Shown here piece after piece: positions 38,688 through 46,653 of a stretch of DNA of 64,000 nt (the stretch's first letter is position 1; each line of letters opens with the position of its first letter). The notes under the pieces are model-generated. The model was given only the letters and a program-made list of their open reading frames with translations. It searched no databases and was not told the origin of the DNA. The position numbers and the translations under genes were made by a program. Source of the stretch: Longimicrobiales bacterium (GTDB lineage Bacteria > Gemmatimonadota > Gemmatimonadetes > Longimicrobiales > Gaopeijiaceae). The stretch covers positions 186,001 to 250,000 of the forward strand of contig OY282361.1 of assembly GCA_958295645.1 (NCBI GenBank), written 5' to 3'.

Positions 38688-40744
38688 CCCAGAGTTCGTT
38701 TCCATCAACCTCGCGCTCCCGTGCGTGCGCGTTCCTTTCCATCGCGTTCGCGGCCGGGGCGCTTGCCGCCTGCGCGTCGCAGACGTCGTCGGCTGGAGTC
38801 CCCATCGTGGCAGCCGCTCCGATGCCCGCCGCCGAGATCGCTCCTCCGGCCCCTCCGGCCGCCCCCGAACCCCCGATGCGCTACGAGCAGGCCGGCAGCG
38901 GCGACCCCCGCGAAGGCTTGGCGCCCGGCCTGTTCGATGCCGGCGAGGCCATCTGGAATCTCCGCCTCGTGTCGGCCACGCCGCCCGAAGAGCCCTTCGT
39001 GGGCAGCACCAACTCGGACTTGGCGTTCACCGGCAACTACGCCATTCAGGGCAACTACGACGGGATCCAGGTGTGGGACATCTCCGATCCGGCCAAGCCT
39101 GCGTCGGTCGTGACCTACGTGTGCCCGGCCTCTCAAAGCGACGTCTCGGTCTACGGAAACCTGCTGTTCGTCTCGGGCGAGGGCCTGGGCGGCAGGCTGG
39201 ACTGCGGCGAGCAGGGCGTCCAGGAAGCAGTAAGCCACCACAGGCTTCGCGGCATCCGCATCTTCGACATCTCCAACATCGCCGAACCCCAGTACGTCGC
39301 GAACGTCCAGACTTGCAGGGGCTCCCACACGCACACGGTCCTCAAGCACCCGGACGACGACGACAACGTGTACATCTACGTGTCGGGCTCGGCGCCGGTG
39401 CGTCCCGCCGACGAGCTGGCGGGCTGCTCCTCGGCCATGCCGTGGGAAGATCCCAACTCGGCCCTCTTCAGGATCGAAGTGATCCGGGTGCCGCTTGCCA
39501 ACCCTGCGGAGGCGGCCATCGCGAGTTCTCCGCGCATCTTCGAGGAACTGGTCGCGCCGCCCAGGCACGGCCCCTCGCCAGCGGACTTGGCGGAGATCGA
39601 GGAAGCGCGCCTGCGCGGGGCCTTCATCATCGAATTCCAGGGGCAGACGATCGAGCTTCCGGACCAGTACGTCGCTCCCATGTTGGACAGCATCGTCAAG
39701 GCGCGGGGGGGCGAAGGGGAGGCCACGGCCGCCGACAGTGCGGCGTTGCGCACGTACGTCGACCAGAGGATTGCGGGCATGCAAGACGCCGAAGCTGAAG
39801 AGGACGGTCCTGCTCCCGGTCCCACCCAGTGCCACGACATCACCGTCTATCCCGCCATCGGCTTGGCCGGCGGAGCCTGCGAGGGCTACGGCCTGCTCCT
39901 CGACATCGCCGATCCCGCCAACCCGAAGCGGCTCGCGGCAGTGTCCGACTCCAACTTCGCCTACTGGCACTCGGCCACCTTCAACAACGACGGCACGGCC
40001 ATCCTCTTCACCGACGAGTGGGGCGGCGGCGGCGGCCCCAAGTGCAGGGCGGGCGATCCGATGGAATGGGGCGCGAACGCCATCTTCGCCATCGAAGACG
40101 GCGAGATGGACTTCCGGAGCTACTACAAGCTTCCCGCCGTCCAGACCAGCCAGGAGAACTGCGTTGCGCACAACGGCTCCCTGATACCGGTGCCAGGCCG
40201 CGACATCATGATCCAAGCTTGGTACCAGGGCGGACTGTCCTTGTTCGACTGGACGGATCGGGCGAATCCGATGGAGATCGGGTACTTCGACAGGGGGCCG
40301 GTGAACGGCGAACAGATGGCCTCCGGCGGCAGTTGGTCCGTCTACTGGTACAACGGCGCCATCGTGAGCTCGGAGATTGCGCGGGGCCTGGACGTCTTGG
40401 AGCTCAAGCCCAGCGGCTTCCTGACCCAGAACGAGATCGACGCGGCCAACTCGGTGCGGCTCGACCAGCTGAACTCGCAGGGACAACCGATCTTCGAGTG
40501 GCCTGCGACGTTCGCGCTCGCCCGCGCCTACGTGGACCAGCTGGAGCGGTCGACGGAGCTCGCGGAAGCGCGGGTCGCGAGGGTGCGCGAAGCGCTGGAC
40601 GCGGCGGAAGCGCAGTCCGGCTCGTATCGGGCTTCCGCCCTGCAGGCGCTCGCGGACGGGCTGGCCGGGGCCAGCGCCCGATCGAGCGACTCCGGCAAGA
40701 TGGACAAGCTGGTGGAGGCGGTGAGACGCTTGGCGGCAGGATAG
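38684..40744 (+). CDS. LVIVD-repeat beta-propeller lipoprotein
   Basis: This 686-residue lipoprotein (lipobox LAAC) starts inside the DUF305 stop codon. LVIVD-type propeller repeats are visible as 'DGIQVWDISDPAKP', 'RGIRIFDISNIAEPQYV', 'GLLLDIADPANPKRLA' and 'GLSLFDWTDRANPMEIG'. Several cysteines and the motif 'CRGSHTHTVLKHPDDDDNVYIY' lie between blades. The C-terminus is a helical tail. Such proteins are predicted to sit in the periplasm or on the cell surface and bind partners; no enzyme motif is seen. Genetic coupling makes the DUF305 protein its likely partner. Confidence 0.85.
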   Translation: MTQSSFPSTSRSRACAFLSIAFAAGALAACASQTSSAGVPIVAAAPMPAAEIAPPAPPAAPEPPMRYEQAGSGDPREGLAPGLFDAGEAIWNLRLVSATPPEEPFVGSTNSDLAFTGNYAIQGNYDGIQVWDISDPAKPASVVTYVCPASQSDVSVYGNLLFVSGEGLGGRLDCGEQGVQEAVSHHRLRGIRIFDISNIAEPQYVANVQTCRGSHTHTVLKHPDDDDNVYIYVSGSAPVRPADELAGCSSAMPWEDPNSALFRIEVIRVPLANPAEAAIASSPRIFEELVAPPRHGPSPADLAEIEEARLRGAFIIEFQGQTIELPDQYVAPMLDSIVKARGGEGEATAADSAALRTYVDQRIAGMQDAEAEEDGPAPGPTQCHDITVYPAIGLAGGACEGYGLLLDIADPANPKRLAAVSDSNFAYWHSATFNNDGTAILFTDEWGGGGGPKCRAGDPMEWGANAIFAIEDGEMDFRSYYKLPAVQTSQENCVAHNGSLIPVPGRDIMIQAWYQGGLSLFDWTDRANPMEIGYFDRGPVNGEQMASGGSWSVYWYNGAIVSSEIARGLDVLELKPSGFLTQNEIDAANSVRLDQLNSQGQPIFEWPATFALARAYVDQLERSTELAEARVARVREALDAAEAQSGSYRASALQALADGLAGASARSSDSGKMDKLVEAVRRLAAG

Positions 40745-40905
40745 AGGCCTGCTGCTTGGCGGGCGCCCCGCGGTCCAGCGCCGACTCTGTGCGGAACCTG
40801 GGCGCGGGGGCGCCTGTGCCGCAGACGCGTGGGGCGTGGCGGCCGCGCCCGTCCCGTCGCCTTGAACGGGTCTTGCGGTTTGCCTAGAATCAGGGTTCTG
40901 GAGAG

Positions 40906-40979
<74 letters not shown>

Positions 40980-41034
40980 TTTTTTCGACGTGGCGGCTCG
41001 CGCGGTCGTCGCGCAGAGCCGACGGAGGTGGGGC

Positions 41035-41922
41035 GTGGCGGGTCCACGGTGGAGGCGGTTCACTGCGTCGGCGGGACTGGCGTCGGCGGGGCTGGCGGCG
41101 AGCGTTGCGGCGGTCGTCGCGTTCCTGGCGGACGGCGGCGGAAGCTCCGAAAACTTTGGCATCGCCCCTGATGTTCCGGTGCTTGGCGCGAGTTCGAACG
41201 CCGTGTTCCTGGCCCCCGCGTTGAGCCGTCCGGGTCGGTCCGCCGCCCAGCGACCGCCCCCCGAGTGGCACGAGTTCTACTTCACGCGCGCGGCCTACTC
41301 GTCCTTTCGCGGATACGGCCGGAGGGCTGCCTGGGCCACCGACTACCCGAAGGCGGATCGCCAGTTCCTCACGGTGGTGCGACGGCTCACCAACTTGGAC
41401 GCCTTCGCGTACGAGAACGCGGTGCTGCTCACCGACGAGCGGCTGCGGCGCTATCCCTTCCTCTACGCCCTCGAAGTGGGCTACATGGCGCTGTCGCCGC
41501 CCGAGGTCGAAGGGCTTCGCAACTACCTGAGGGCGGGCGGATTCCTGGTCGTCGACGACTTCTGGGGCACACGCCAGTGGCTTCAGTTCGAGTACCAGAT
41601 GAGCCTCGTCTTCCCCCACCTGCCCATCGTCGATCTGGACCTGGACCACCCGGTGTTCAGCACGTTCTACGACATCGACGAAGTCCTGCAGGTGCCTGCC
41701 TACGGCCGCTACTGGGGCGGCCGAACCAGCGAGAGCGACGGCTATGTGCCCTACGTGAAGGGGATCTTGGACGAAGACGGCCGGCTGATGGTCATCGTCA
41801 ACTGGAACACCGACTTGGGCGACGCCTGGGAGTGGGCCGAGCAGCCCGACTATCCTCTGCAGTACTCGACGTTCGCCTACCAGATGGGCGTGAACATGAT
41901 CGTCTACGCCATGAGCCACTGA
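41035..41922 (+). CDS. DUF4159 domain protein (first copy)
   Basis: This protein of about 295 residues starts at a GTG (41035) with GGAGG six bases before it. An earlier GTG at 40990 lies only 10 nt past the tRNA and lacks a ribosome-binding site. An N-terminal hydrophobic anchor is followed by the DUF4159 domain: 'EFYFTRAAYSSFRGYG', 'PKADRQFLTVVRRLTNLDA', 'LRAGGFLVVDDFWGTRQW' and 'HPVFSTFYDIDEVLQVPA'. Such proteins have a glutamine-amidotransferase-like fold and occur in clusters with MoxR, DUF58 and VWA proteins. It heads the envelope cluster, 13 nt before the VWA gene. Its molecular role is unknown. Confidence 0.86.
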   Translation: MAGPRWRRFTASAGLASAGLAASVAAVVAFLADGGGSSENFGIAPDVPVLGASSNAVFLAPALSRPGRSAAQRPPPEWHEFYFTRAAYSSFRGYGRRAAWATDYPKADRQFLTVVRRLTNLDAFAYENAVLLTDERLRRYPFLYALEVGYMALSPPEVEGLRNYLRAGGFLVVDDFWGTRQWLQFEYQMSLVFPHLPIVDLDLDHPVFSTFYDIDEVLQVPAYGRYWGGRTSESDGYVPYVKGILDEDGRLMVIVNWNTDLGDAWEWAEQPDYPLQYSTFAYQMGVNMIVYAMSH

Positions 41923-41935
41923 GGACGGGCGGCCG

Positions 41936-44230
41936 GTGAGCGGAGTGTTCGAGTTCCTCTTCAAGTACCGGCCGGTGCTCTTCCAGGAAGGCGAGATCGC
42001 GTTCGTGGGTCGTTGGTCGGCCGGGACGGCGCTACTGGCGGCAACGCTACTGGCGGCCCCCGTCCTGTTCAGCTACGCGAGGGCCCGCGGTCGCAGCCGG
42101 GCCGGGCATCGCGCCTTTCTCGTCGCCTTGCGCGCGACGGCCTTCGCGGTGGTCGCCCTGGCGGTGATGCAGCCGGCCCTGGTGCTGACCTCGGTGGCCC
42201 CGCAACGGAACTTCCTCGCCGTGCTGGTGGACGACTCCCGGAGCATGACCATCGAAGACCGGGACGGAACCTCGCGGGCCGAGAAGGCCGGCCGGTTGCT
42301 GGATCCGGAAGGCGCCCTGGTCGCCGAGCTGGCCGAGCGCTTCGCCGTCCGCTACTTCCGCTTCTCGGCGGAGGCGCAGCGGGCCGGAGGACTGGAGGAA
42401 CTTGCCTTCAGCGGGAGCCGAACCCGCATCGGCGCCGCCGTGTCCCACGCGATGGAGCAGATGCAGGGCGTCCCGCTCTCGGGGCTGGTGCTCGTGTCCG
42501 ACGGCGGCGACAACAGCGACGAGGAGATGGCGGCCGCCTTGTTGCCGTTGCGCGCCGCGGCGGTGCCGGTCTTCGCGGTCGGCCTGGGCGACGAGCAGGT
42601 GGAAGCGGACGTGGAGGTCGTTCGGGCCGACGCGCCCCAGCAGGCATTGGCGGGATCGTCGCTGCTGGTCAACGTCCAGATCGCGGCGCACGGGTACGCG
42701 GGCCGGACGGTCGCCGTGGTCGCGGAGGACATGGGCCGGATCGTGGCGACGGAGGAGGTGGCGCTGCCGCGGGACGGGCGGCCTCTCGTGGCGCCCCTCG
42801 CGATCGAGCTGGAGACGCCGGGAGCGCGCGAACTCGCGTTTCGCGTGGTGCCGCTGCCGGGCGAACGCGTGACGGAGAACAACGAGGTGCGGTCCATGGT
42901 GCAGGTTCGCGATCGCACCGAGAAGATCCTCTACTTCGAGGGCGAACCCCGTCACGAAGTCGCGTTCATGCTGCGGGCGGTCGAGGACGACGAACGTCTG
43001 CAGGTCGTCCTCCTGCAGCGCACGGCGGAGAACAAGTTCTTCCGGCGCAACTTGGACGATCCTCTGGAACTGCTGGGCGGCTTTCCGTCCACGCGCGAGG
43101 AATTGTACGCGTATCGTGCGCTGGTGCTGGGATCGGTCGAGGCGGGCTTCTTCACGCACGACCAGCTGAACATGATCGCCGACTTCGTGAGCGTCCGCGG
43201 CGGCACGCTTCTGATGCTCGGCGGCCGGCGGGCCTTCTCCGAAGGCGGCTACGACGGCACGCCTCTCGAAGACGTGCTGCCAGTCGCGCTGGACGAGCCG
43301 GACGGCTCCGCGCCGACGGATCGTCTCGTCTTCGTGAAGGTCGCGCCTACGCCTGCGGGCGCCCGCCATCCCGCGACGAGGATCGGCGACACGGCGGAGC
43401 AGTCGGCCGCCCGGTGGGACTCTCTGCCAGCAGTCTCGACGACCAACCTGCTCACAAGGCTGAAGCCTGGAGCCACCGAGCTGCTGAAGGGCGAGGTCGT
43501 GGACGGCGCCGGCCTGCGCTCGGAGCGAGTCGTCATGGCCTTCCAGCGCTACGGCAGGGGCCGCTCGGCCGTCTTGGGCGTGCAGGACACTTGGTTGTGG
43601 CAGATGGACCACACGGTGCCGCTCGAAGACCAGAGCCACGAGACGTTCTGGACGCAGTTGCTTCGCTGGCTGGTCTCCGAGACGCCGGACCAGGTCGAGG
43701 CCGCCCTGGGCAGCGAAGAGGTGGAACCCGGAGATCCGGTGACGATCCAGGCCATGGTGGCGGACGCGGGATTCGCGGCGGTCAACGGCGGGCGCGTGGT
43801 GGCGCAGATCACGACGCCTGCGGGCGACGTGCGGGATCTGCCCATGGAATGGTCGGTCGAGGAGGACGGGCGGTACGAGGCGACCTTCGCCCCCGAGGCG
43901 GAAGGGGTCCACGAGATCACCGTCGAGGCGGGCCGGGACTCCGTGGCCTTCGGACTGGGCCGGACGAGCGTCCGGGTGGCCCCCGGGACGGCGGAGTTTC
44001 GCGACCCGCACCAGCGGCGCGGACTGCTCGAGCGCTTGGCCGAAGAGACGGGCGGGCGCTACTACAGCGTGGAGAGCGCCAGCCAGTTGCCCGAAGACCT
44101 CCGCTTCGCCGGCGGGGGCGTGACGGTGCGCGAGGAGAGAGACCTGTGGGACATGCCCGCGATGTTCCTCCTGCTGGCCGGGGCGCTGGCGGCCGAATGG
44201 GCGTGTCGGCGAAGATGGGGGCTCGCTTGA
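41936..44230 (+). CDS. Membrane-anchored VWA / glutamine-amidotransferase-like protein
   Basis: This protein of 764 residues starts at a GTG. Two N-terminal membrane helices ('TALLAATLLAAPVLFSYA', 'LRATAFAVVALAVMQPALVL') precede a von Willebrand A-like domain with 'LAVLVDDSRSMTIED' and 'GLVLVSDGGDNSDEE'. A beta domain and an amidotransferase-like segment ('RTEKILYFEGEPRHEVAFMLRA', 'GGTLLMLGGRRAFSEGG') follow. A last membrane helix lies at the C-terminus. This is the usual layout of large BatA/BatB-related proteins encoded next to MoxR and DUF58. It probably assembles a periplasmic complex; the MIDAS-like DxSxS is partly degenerate (DDSRSM). It overlaps the next gene. Confidence 0.85.
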   Translation: MSGVFEFLFKYRPVLFQEGEIAFVGRWSAGTALLAATLLAAPVLFSYARARGRSRAGHRAFLVALRATAFAVVALAVMQPALVLTSVAPQRNFLAVLVDDSRSMTIEDRDGTSRAEKAGRLLDPEGALVAELAERFAVRYFRFSAEAQRAGGLEELAFSGSRTRIGAAVSHAMEQMQGVPLSGLVLVSDGGDNSDEEMAAALLPLRAAAVPVFAVGLGDEQVEADVEVVRADAPQQALAGSSLLVNVQIAAHGYAGRTVAVVAEDMGRIVATEEVALPRDGRPLVAPLAIELETPGARELAFRVVPLPGERVTENNEVRSMVQVRDRTEKILYFEGEPRHEVAFMLRAVEDDERLQVVLLQRTAENKFFRRNLDDPLELLGGFPSTREELYAYRALVLGSVEAGFFTHDQLNMIADFVSVRGGTLLMLGGRRAFSEGGYDGTPLEDVLPVALDEPDGSAPTDRLVFVKVAPTPAGARHPATRIGDTAEQSAARWDSLPAVSTTNLLTRLKPGATELLKGEVVDGAGLRSERVVMAFQRYGRGRSAVLGVQDTWLWQMDHTVPLEDQSHETFWTQLLRWLVSETPDQVEAALGSEEVEPGDPVTIQAMVADAGFAAVNGGRVVAQITTPAGDVRDLPMEWSVEEDGRYEATFAPEAEGVHEITVEAGRDSVAFGLGRTSVRVAPGTAEFRDPHQRRGLLERLAEETGGRYYSVESASQLPEDLRFAGGGVTVREERDLWDMPAMFLLLAGALAAEWACRRRWGLA

Positions 44231-45267
44231 AGCGGAGTGCCGCTGGCGGCCCGAGGCGCCGAGTGCGGACGGCTGGGGTCGTGGTCGCGCTGGGGATCGT
44301 CGTTGCTTGGACCTGTGGGCCGTCGCGCCTGGAGGCGCAGGACACCCATGTACTTCTCGTCGCCGGCTTGGGAGGGGAATCGCGCTACACCGAGGTCTTC
44401 CACGCCTGGATGAGCCGCTTCGCGGACGCCGCGGCGGAGAAGTACGGCCTGCCGGCGGAACGCATCGCCTACCTGGGCGAGTCGCCGAACCTGGATCCGA
44501 CTCGGATATCGGCCCGTTCCACCGCCGGGAACATCCGGGCCGCCTTGGTCGGCTTGGCGTCGTCGATGGCCCCGGCCGACCAGCTCGTCGTCTTCCTGGC
44601 GGGTCACGGCACGTTCCGAAACGGAGAGGCGCGCTTCAACGTGCCCGGTCCCGATCTGTCGCCCCGCGACTTCGCTTTCCTCTTGGAGCCGCTGGGGGAC
44701 AGGCCCGTCGTCTTCGTTAACGCCGCGAGCGCCTCCGGCCCGTTCCTGGCCGCGCTCTCGGGACCCAACCGCACCGTCATCACCGCCACGCGCAGCGGAA
44801 GGGAACGCAATCTGACGCGCTTCGGCCTTCACTTCGCGGACGCCTTTGCCGGCGACGACGCAGACGCGGACAAGAACGGGCGCGTCTCGATGCTCGAAGC
44901 CTTTGCGTATGCGTCTCGGGAAGTCGAACGCGAGTACGAGGGCGACAACCAGCTGCTGACGGAGCATGCCATGCTCGACGACAACGGCGACGGCGAGGGG
45001 AGCCGCCAACCCGGCGAGGACGCGGACGACGGACAGCTCGCGCGACGCATGTTCCTGACGGCGGAGGCCGGGCTTGGCGTTGCGGCCGCGGCAAGTCCGG
45101 CGCTCCAGGCGCTGTTCGCCGAGAAGGCGCAAATCGAGGCGCGCGTGCAGGGGTTGCGAGCCGCCAAGGCGCAGATGTCGTTGCGGCAGTACGAGGACGA
45201 GCTGGAAGAGCTGCTCGTGCAACTGGCTCTCAAGAACCGAGAAATCCGAGCGGCGGGCGGCGCGTAG
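44215..45267 (+). CDS. Secreted caspase/C13-fold protein with Cys-to-Ser change at the predicted nucleophile
   Basis: This protein of about 350 residues has a signal peptide ending 'SRLEAQ'. The middle has the clan CD pattern: 'QLVVFLAGHGTF' with the catalytic-type H131, then 'RPVVFVNAASASGPFLAALSG', where the usual C-x-S-G reads S172-A-S-G. It continues 'TVITATRSGRERNLTRFG', 'DADKNGRVSMLEAFAYASREVE' and 'LTEHAMLDDNGDGEGS', as in C13-like proteins of these clusters. A C-terminal coiled coil ('QALFAEKAQIEARVQGLRAAKAQM') ends it. It may be a pseudo-protease or use serine. Starts at 44197 and 44215 are both possible; both overlap the VWA gene. Confidence 0.75.
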   Translation: MGARLKRSAAGGPRRRVRTAGVVVALGIVVAWTCGPSRLEAQDTHVLLVAGLGGESRYTEVFHAWMSRFADAAAEKYGLPAERIAYLGESPNLDPTRISARSTAGNIRAALVGLASSMAPADQLVVFLAGHGTFRNGEARFNVPGPDLSPRDFAFLLEPLGDRPVVFVNAASASGPFLAALSGPNRTVITATRSGRERNLTRFGLHFADAFAGDDADADKNGRVSMLEAFAYASREVEREYEGDNQLLTEHAMLDDNGDGEGSRQPGEDADDGQLARRMFLTAEAGLGVAAAASPALQALFAEKAQIEARVQGLRAAKAQMSLRQYEDELEELLVQLALKNREIRAAGGA

Positions 45268-45400
45268 GGCGCCCCCGGACGGCGTTCTGGGGATGGCCGG
45301 GGGCGGTTTGGCCGTCCAGGTCGTGCTCGCTGTACCGGCCCGAGAAAAGTAGTCCCGTTTGACCATGTAGATGCCCGCCAGTCGGCGACATCGTTGTTGG

Positions 45401-45420
45401 GCCGGACGCCGAGGTCCGGC
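45401..45420 (+). terminator. Stem-loop downstream of the C13-fold gene
   Basis: GCCGGAC and GTCCGGC pair perfectly (7 bp) around a 6-nt loop. A short CTTTTG run follows about 10 nt later. It lies in the 258-bp gap between the C13-fold gene and the coiled-coil gene and could end the first half of the cluster. It is weak evidence without a proper U-tract. Confidence 0.3.
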
Positions 45421-45525
45421 GCGACGCCTTTTGTCGGCGAGCCGCCGCCCCTGGAGCAGGCGAGCCGAGTCGTCGAGAACGGCTTACCTTTAGCGGGTCG
45501 GACTTTGCCGGCATGGAGGAAACGA

Positions 45526-46131
45526 ATGGAATTCGGAGACTGGACAGCAGCCTTGACCACGGCCGCGGCAGTGGGTGGAGGTCTCCTTGGGCTGGGGCGC
45601 TGGATCGGCGGAAGGATCGACGATCTGCGGCTCTCGATGGACCGGCGTTTTGAAGAGACGCGAGAATCCACGGACAAGCGCTTCGACGCTGTGGACAAGC
45701 GCTTCGAAGACGTGGACAAGTGCTTCGACGCTGTGGACAAGCGCTTCGACACCGTGGACAAGCGCTTCGAGGACGTGGACAAGCGGTTCGACACCGTGGA
45801 CAAGCGGTTCGACACCGTGGACAAACGCTTCGAGGACGTGGACAGACGCTTCGGGGACATGGACAAGCGCTTCGAGGACGTGGACAAGCGCTTCAACGAC
45901 ATGGGAAGGCGCTTCGACGACCTAGCGAGGTCCACAGAGAGGCAGTTCGGAGAGAACCAGGAGGCGCACGAGTCGATCGTTCAGCGCATCGACCGGTGCG
46001 AGGATCGCATCTTGTCCTTCATGAACCAACGCTTCACGGACAATAGCAAGCGACTTGACGAAGTCAGCAAGCGGATCGACGACCTGATGTCCAACGAGCG
46101 CATCAGGGACCTGCGGGAGCTGCGCGGATAA
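45526..46131 (+). CDS. Coiled-coil protein built from a 7-residue repeat, membrane-anchored
   Basis: This 201-residue protein starts at an ATG with GGAGGA upstream (45515-45520). A short hydrophobic segment ('TAALTTAAAVGGGLLGLGRWI') is followed by about twelve near-identical heptads of the form D-K-R-F-D/E-x-V. It then has a less regular coiled coil ('RIDRCEDRILSFMNQRFTDN', 'SKRLDEVSKRIDDLM'). It probably forms a long parallel coiled coil at the membrane. No family name is certain. The repeat is made of exact 21-bp DNA units, so length changes by slippage are likely. One heptad has Cys in place of Arg (DKCF). Confidence 0.75.
   Translation: MEFGDWTAALTTAAAVGGGLLGLGRWIGGRIDDLRLSMDRRFEETRESTDKRFDAVDKRFEDVDKCFDAVDKRFDTVDKRFEDVDKRFDTVDKRFDTVDKRFEDVDRRFGDMDKRFEDVDKRFNDMGRRFDDLARSTERQFGENQEAHESIVQRIDRCEDRILSFMNQRFTDNSKRLDEVSKRIDDLMSNERIRDLRELRG
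45673..45924 (+). repeat. 21-bp coding minisatellite in the coiled-coil gene
   Basis: There are eleven units of GACAAGCGCTTCGAxGxxGTG (45673-45903) plus one decayed unit (to 45924). All are in frame, each coding one heptad. Variation is mainly in the sixth and seventh codons (GAC/GAG, GCT/ACC/GAC). Confidence 0.9.
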
Positions 46132-46134
46132 ACC

Positions 46135-46620
46135 TTGGTACCGACGAGTGACCTGGACCCTCCTCCGTCTCCTGCGCGCAGCGCTCTCATGGCGCGCATC
46201 GGGTCGAAGGACACCGGGCCGGAACTGATCGTGCGGAGACTCCTGCATGCCCTAGGCTACCGCTACAGGCTGCACCGCCGACACCTTCCCGGCACGCCGG
46301 ACATTTGTTTCGCGGGCCGCAAGAAGGCGATCTTCGTCCACGGTTGCTTCTGGCATCGCCACGACGGATGCCGTCGCACCACGACCCCGAGCACACGGAG
46401 ATCCTACTGGGAGGAGAAGTTCCGTCGAAACGTGGTTCGCGACCGGAGGAACTTGGCGGATCTTGGCGGCCTCGGGTGGGAGGCGCTCGTGGTGTGGGAG
46501 TGCGAGACCGCCGACCTGCCGGCGCTCGCGAGCAGGCTGGCGAACTTCTTGTCGGGCCCGCGGGGCGAAACGCGTCTTCAGCGGCTCGGACAGCGCTTTC
46601 GGGACGAACCGGAGGATTAG
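46135..46620 (+). CDS. vsr: Vsr-family very-short-patch repair endonuclease
   Basis: This 161-residue Vsr homologue starts at a TTG 3 nt after the coiled-coil gene stop. This long start is preferred because the family begins D-x-x-P-x-x-R-S-x-x-M-x-x-I, present here as 'DLDPPPSPARSALMARIGSKDTGPE'. Core motifs are 'HALGYRYRLHRRHLPGTPDICF' (with the catalytic-type D), 'KKAIFVHGCFWHRHDGC' (zinc/active-site region) and 'WEALVVWECE'. Vsr nicks at T:G mismatches arising from deamination of 5-methylcytosine. No C5-cytosine methyltransferase is nearby; the only methyltransferase in the window is a beta-class enzyme 10 kb away. Its place inside an envelope cluster is odd. Confidence 0.9.
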   Translation: MVPTSDLDPPPSPARSALMARIGSKDTGPELIVRRLLHALGYRYRLHRRHLPGTPDICFAGRKKAIFVHGCFWHRHDGCRRTTTPSTRRSYWEEKFRRNVVRDRRNLADLGGLGWEALVVWECETADLPALASRLANFLSGPRGETRLQRLGQRFRDEPED

Positions 46621-46653
46621 CCCGTCCGCGCTGGGCCAAGAGTCGGTGGCCGC

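Noticed and set aside
40990..41034. Earlier GTG start for the first DUF4159 gene
   Set aside because: It lies 10 nt behind the tRNA 3' end with no ribosome-binding site, while the GTG at 41035 has GGAGG at proper spacing.
45673..45924. CRISPR-like array
   Set aside because: The 21-bp units are contiguous without spacers, keep the reading frame and encode heptads.
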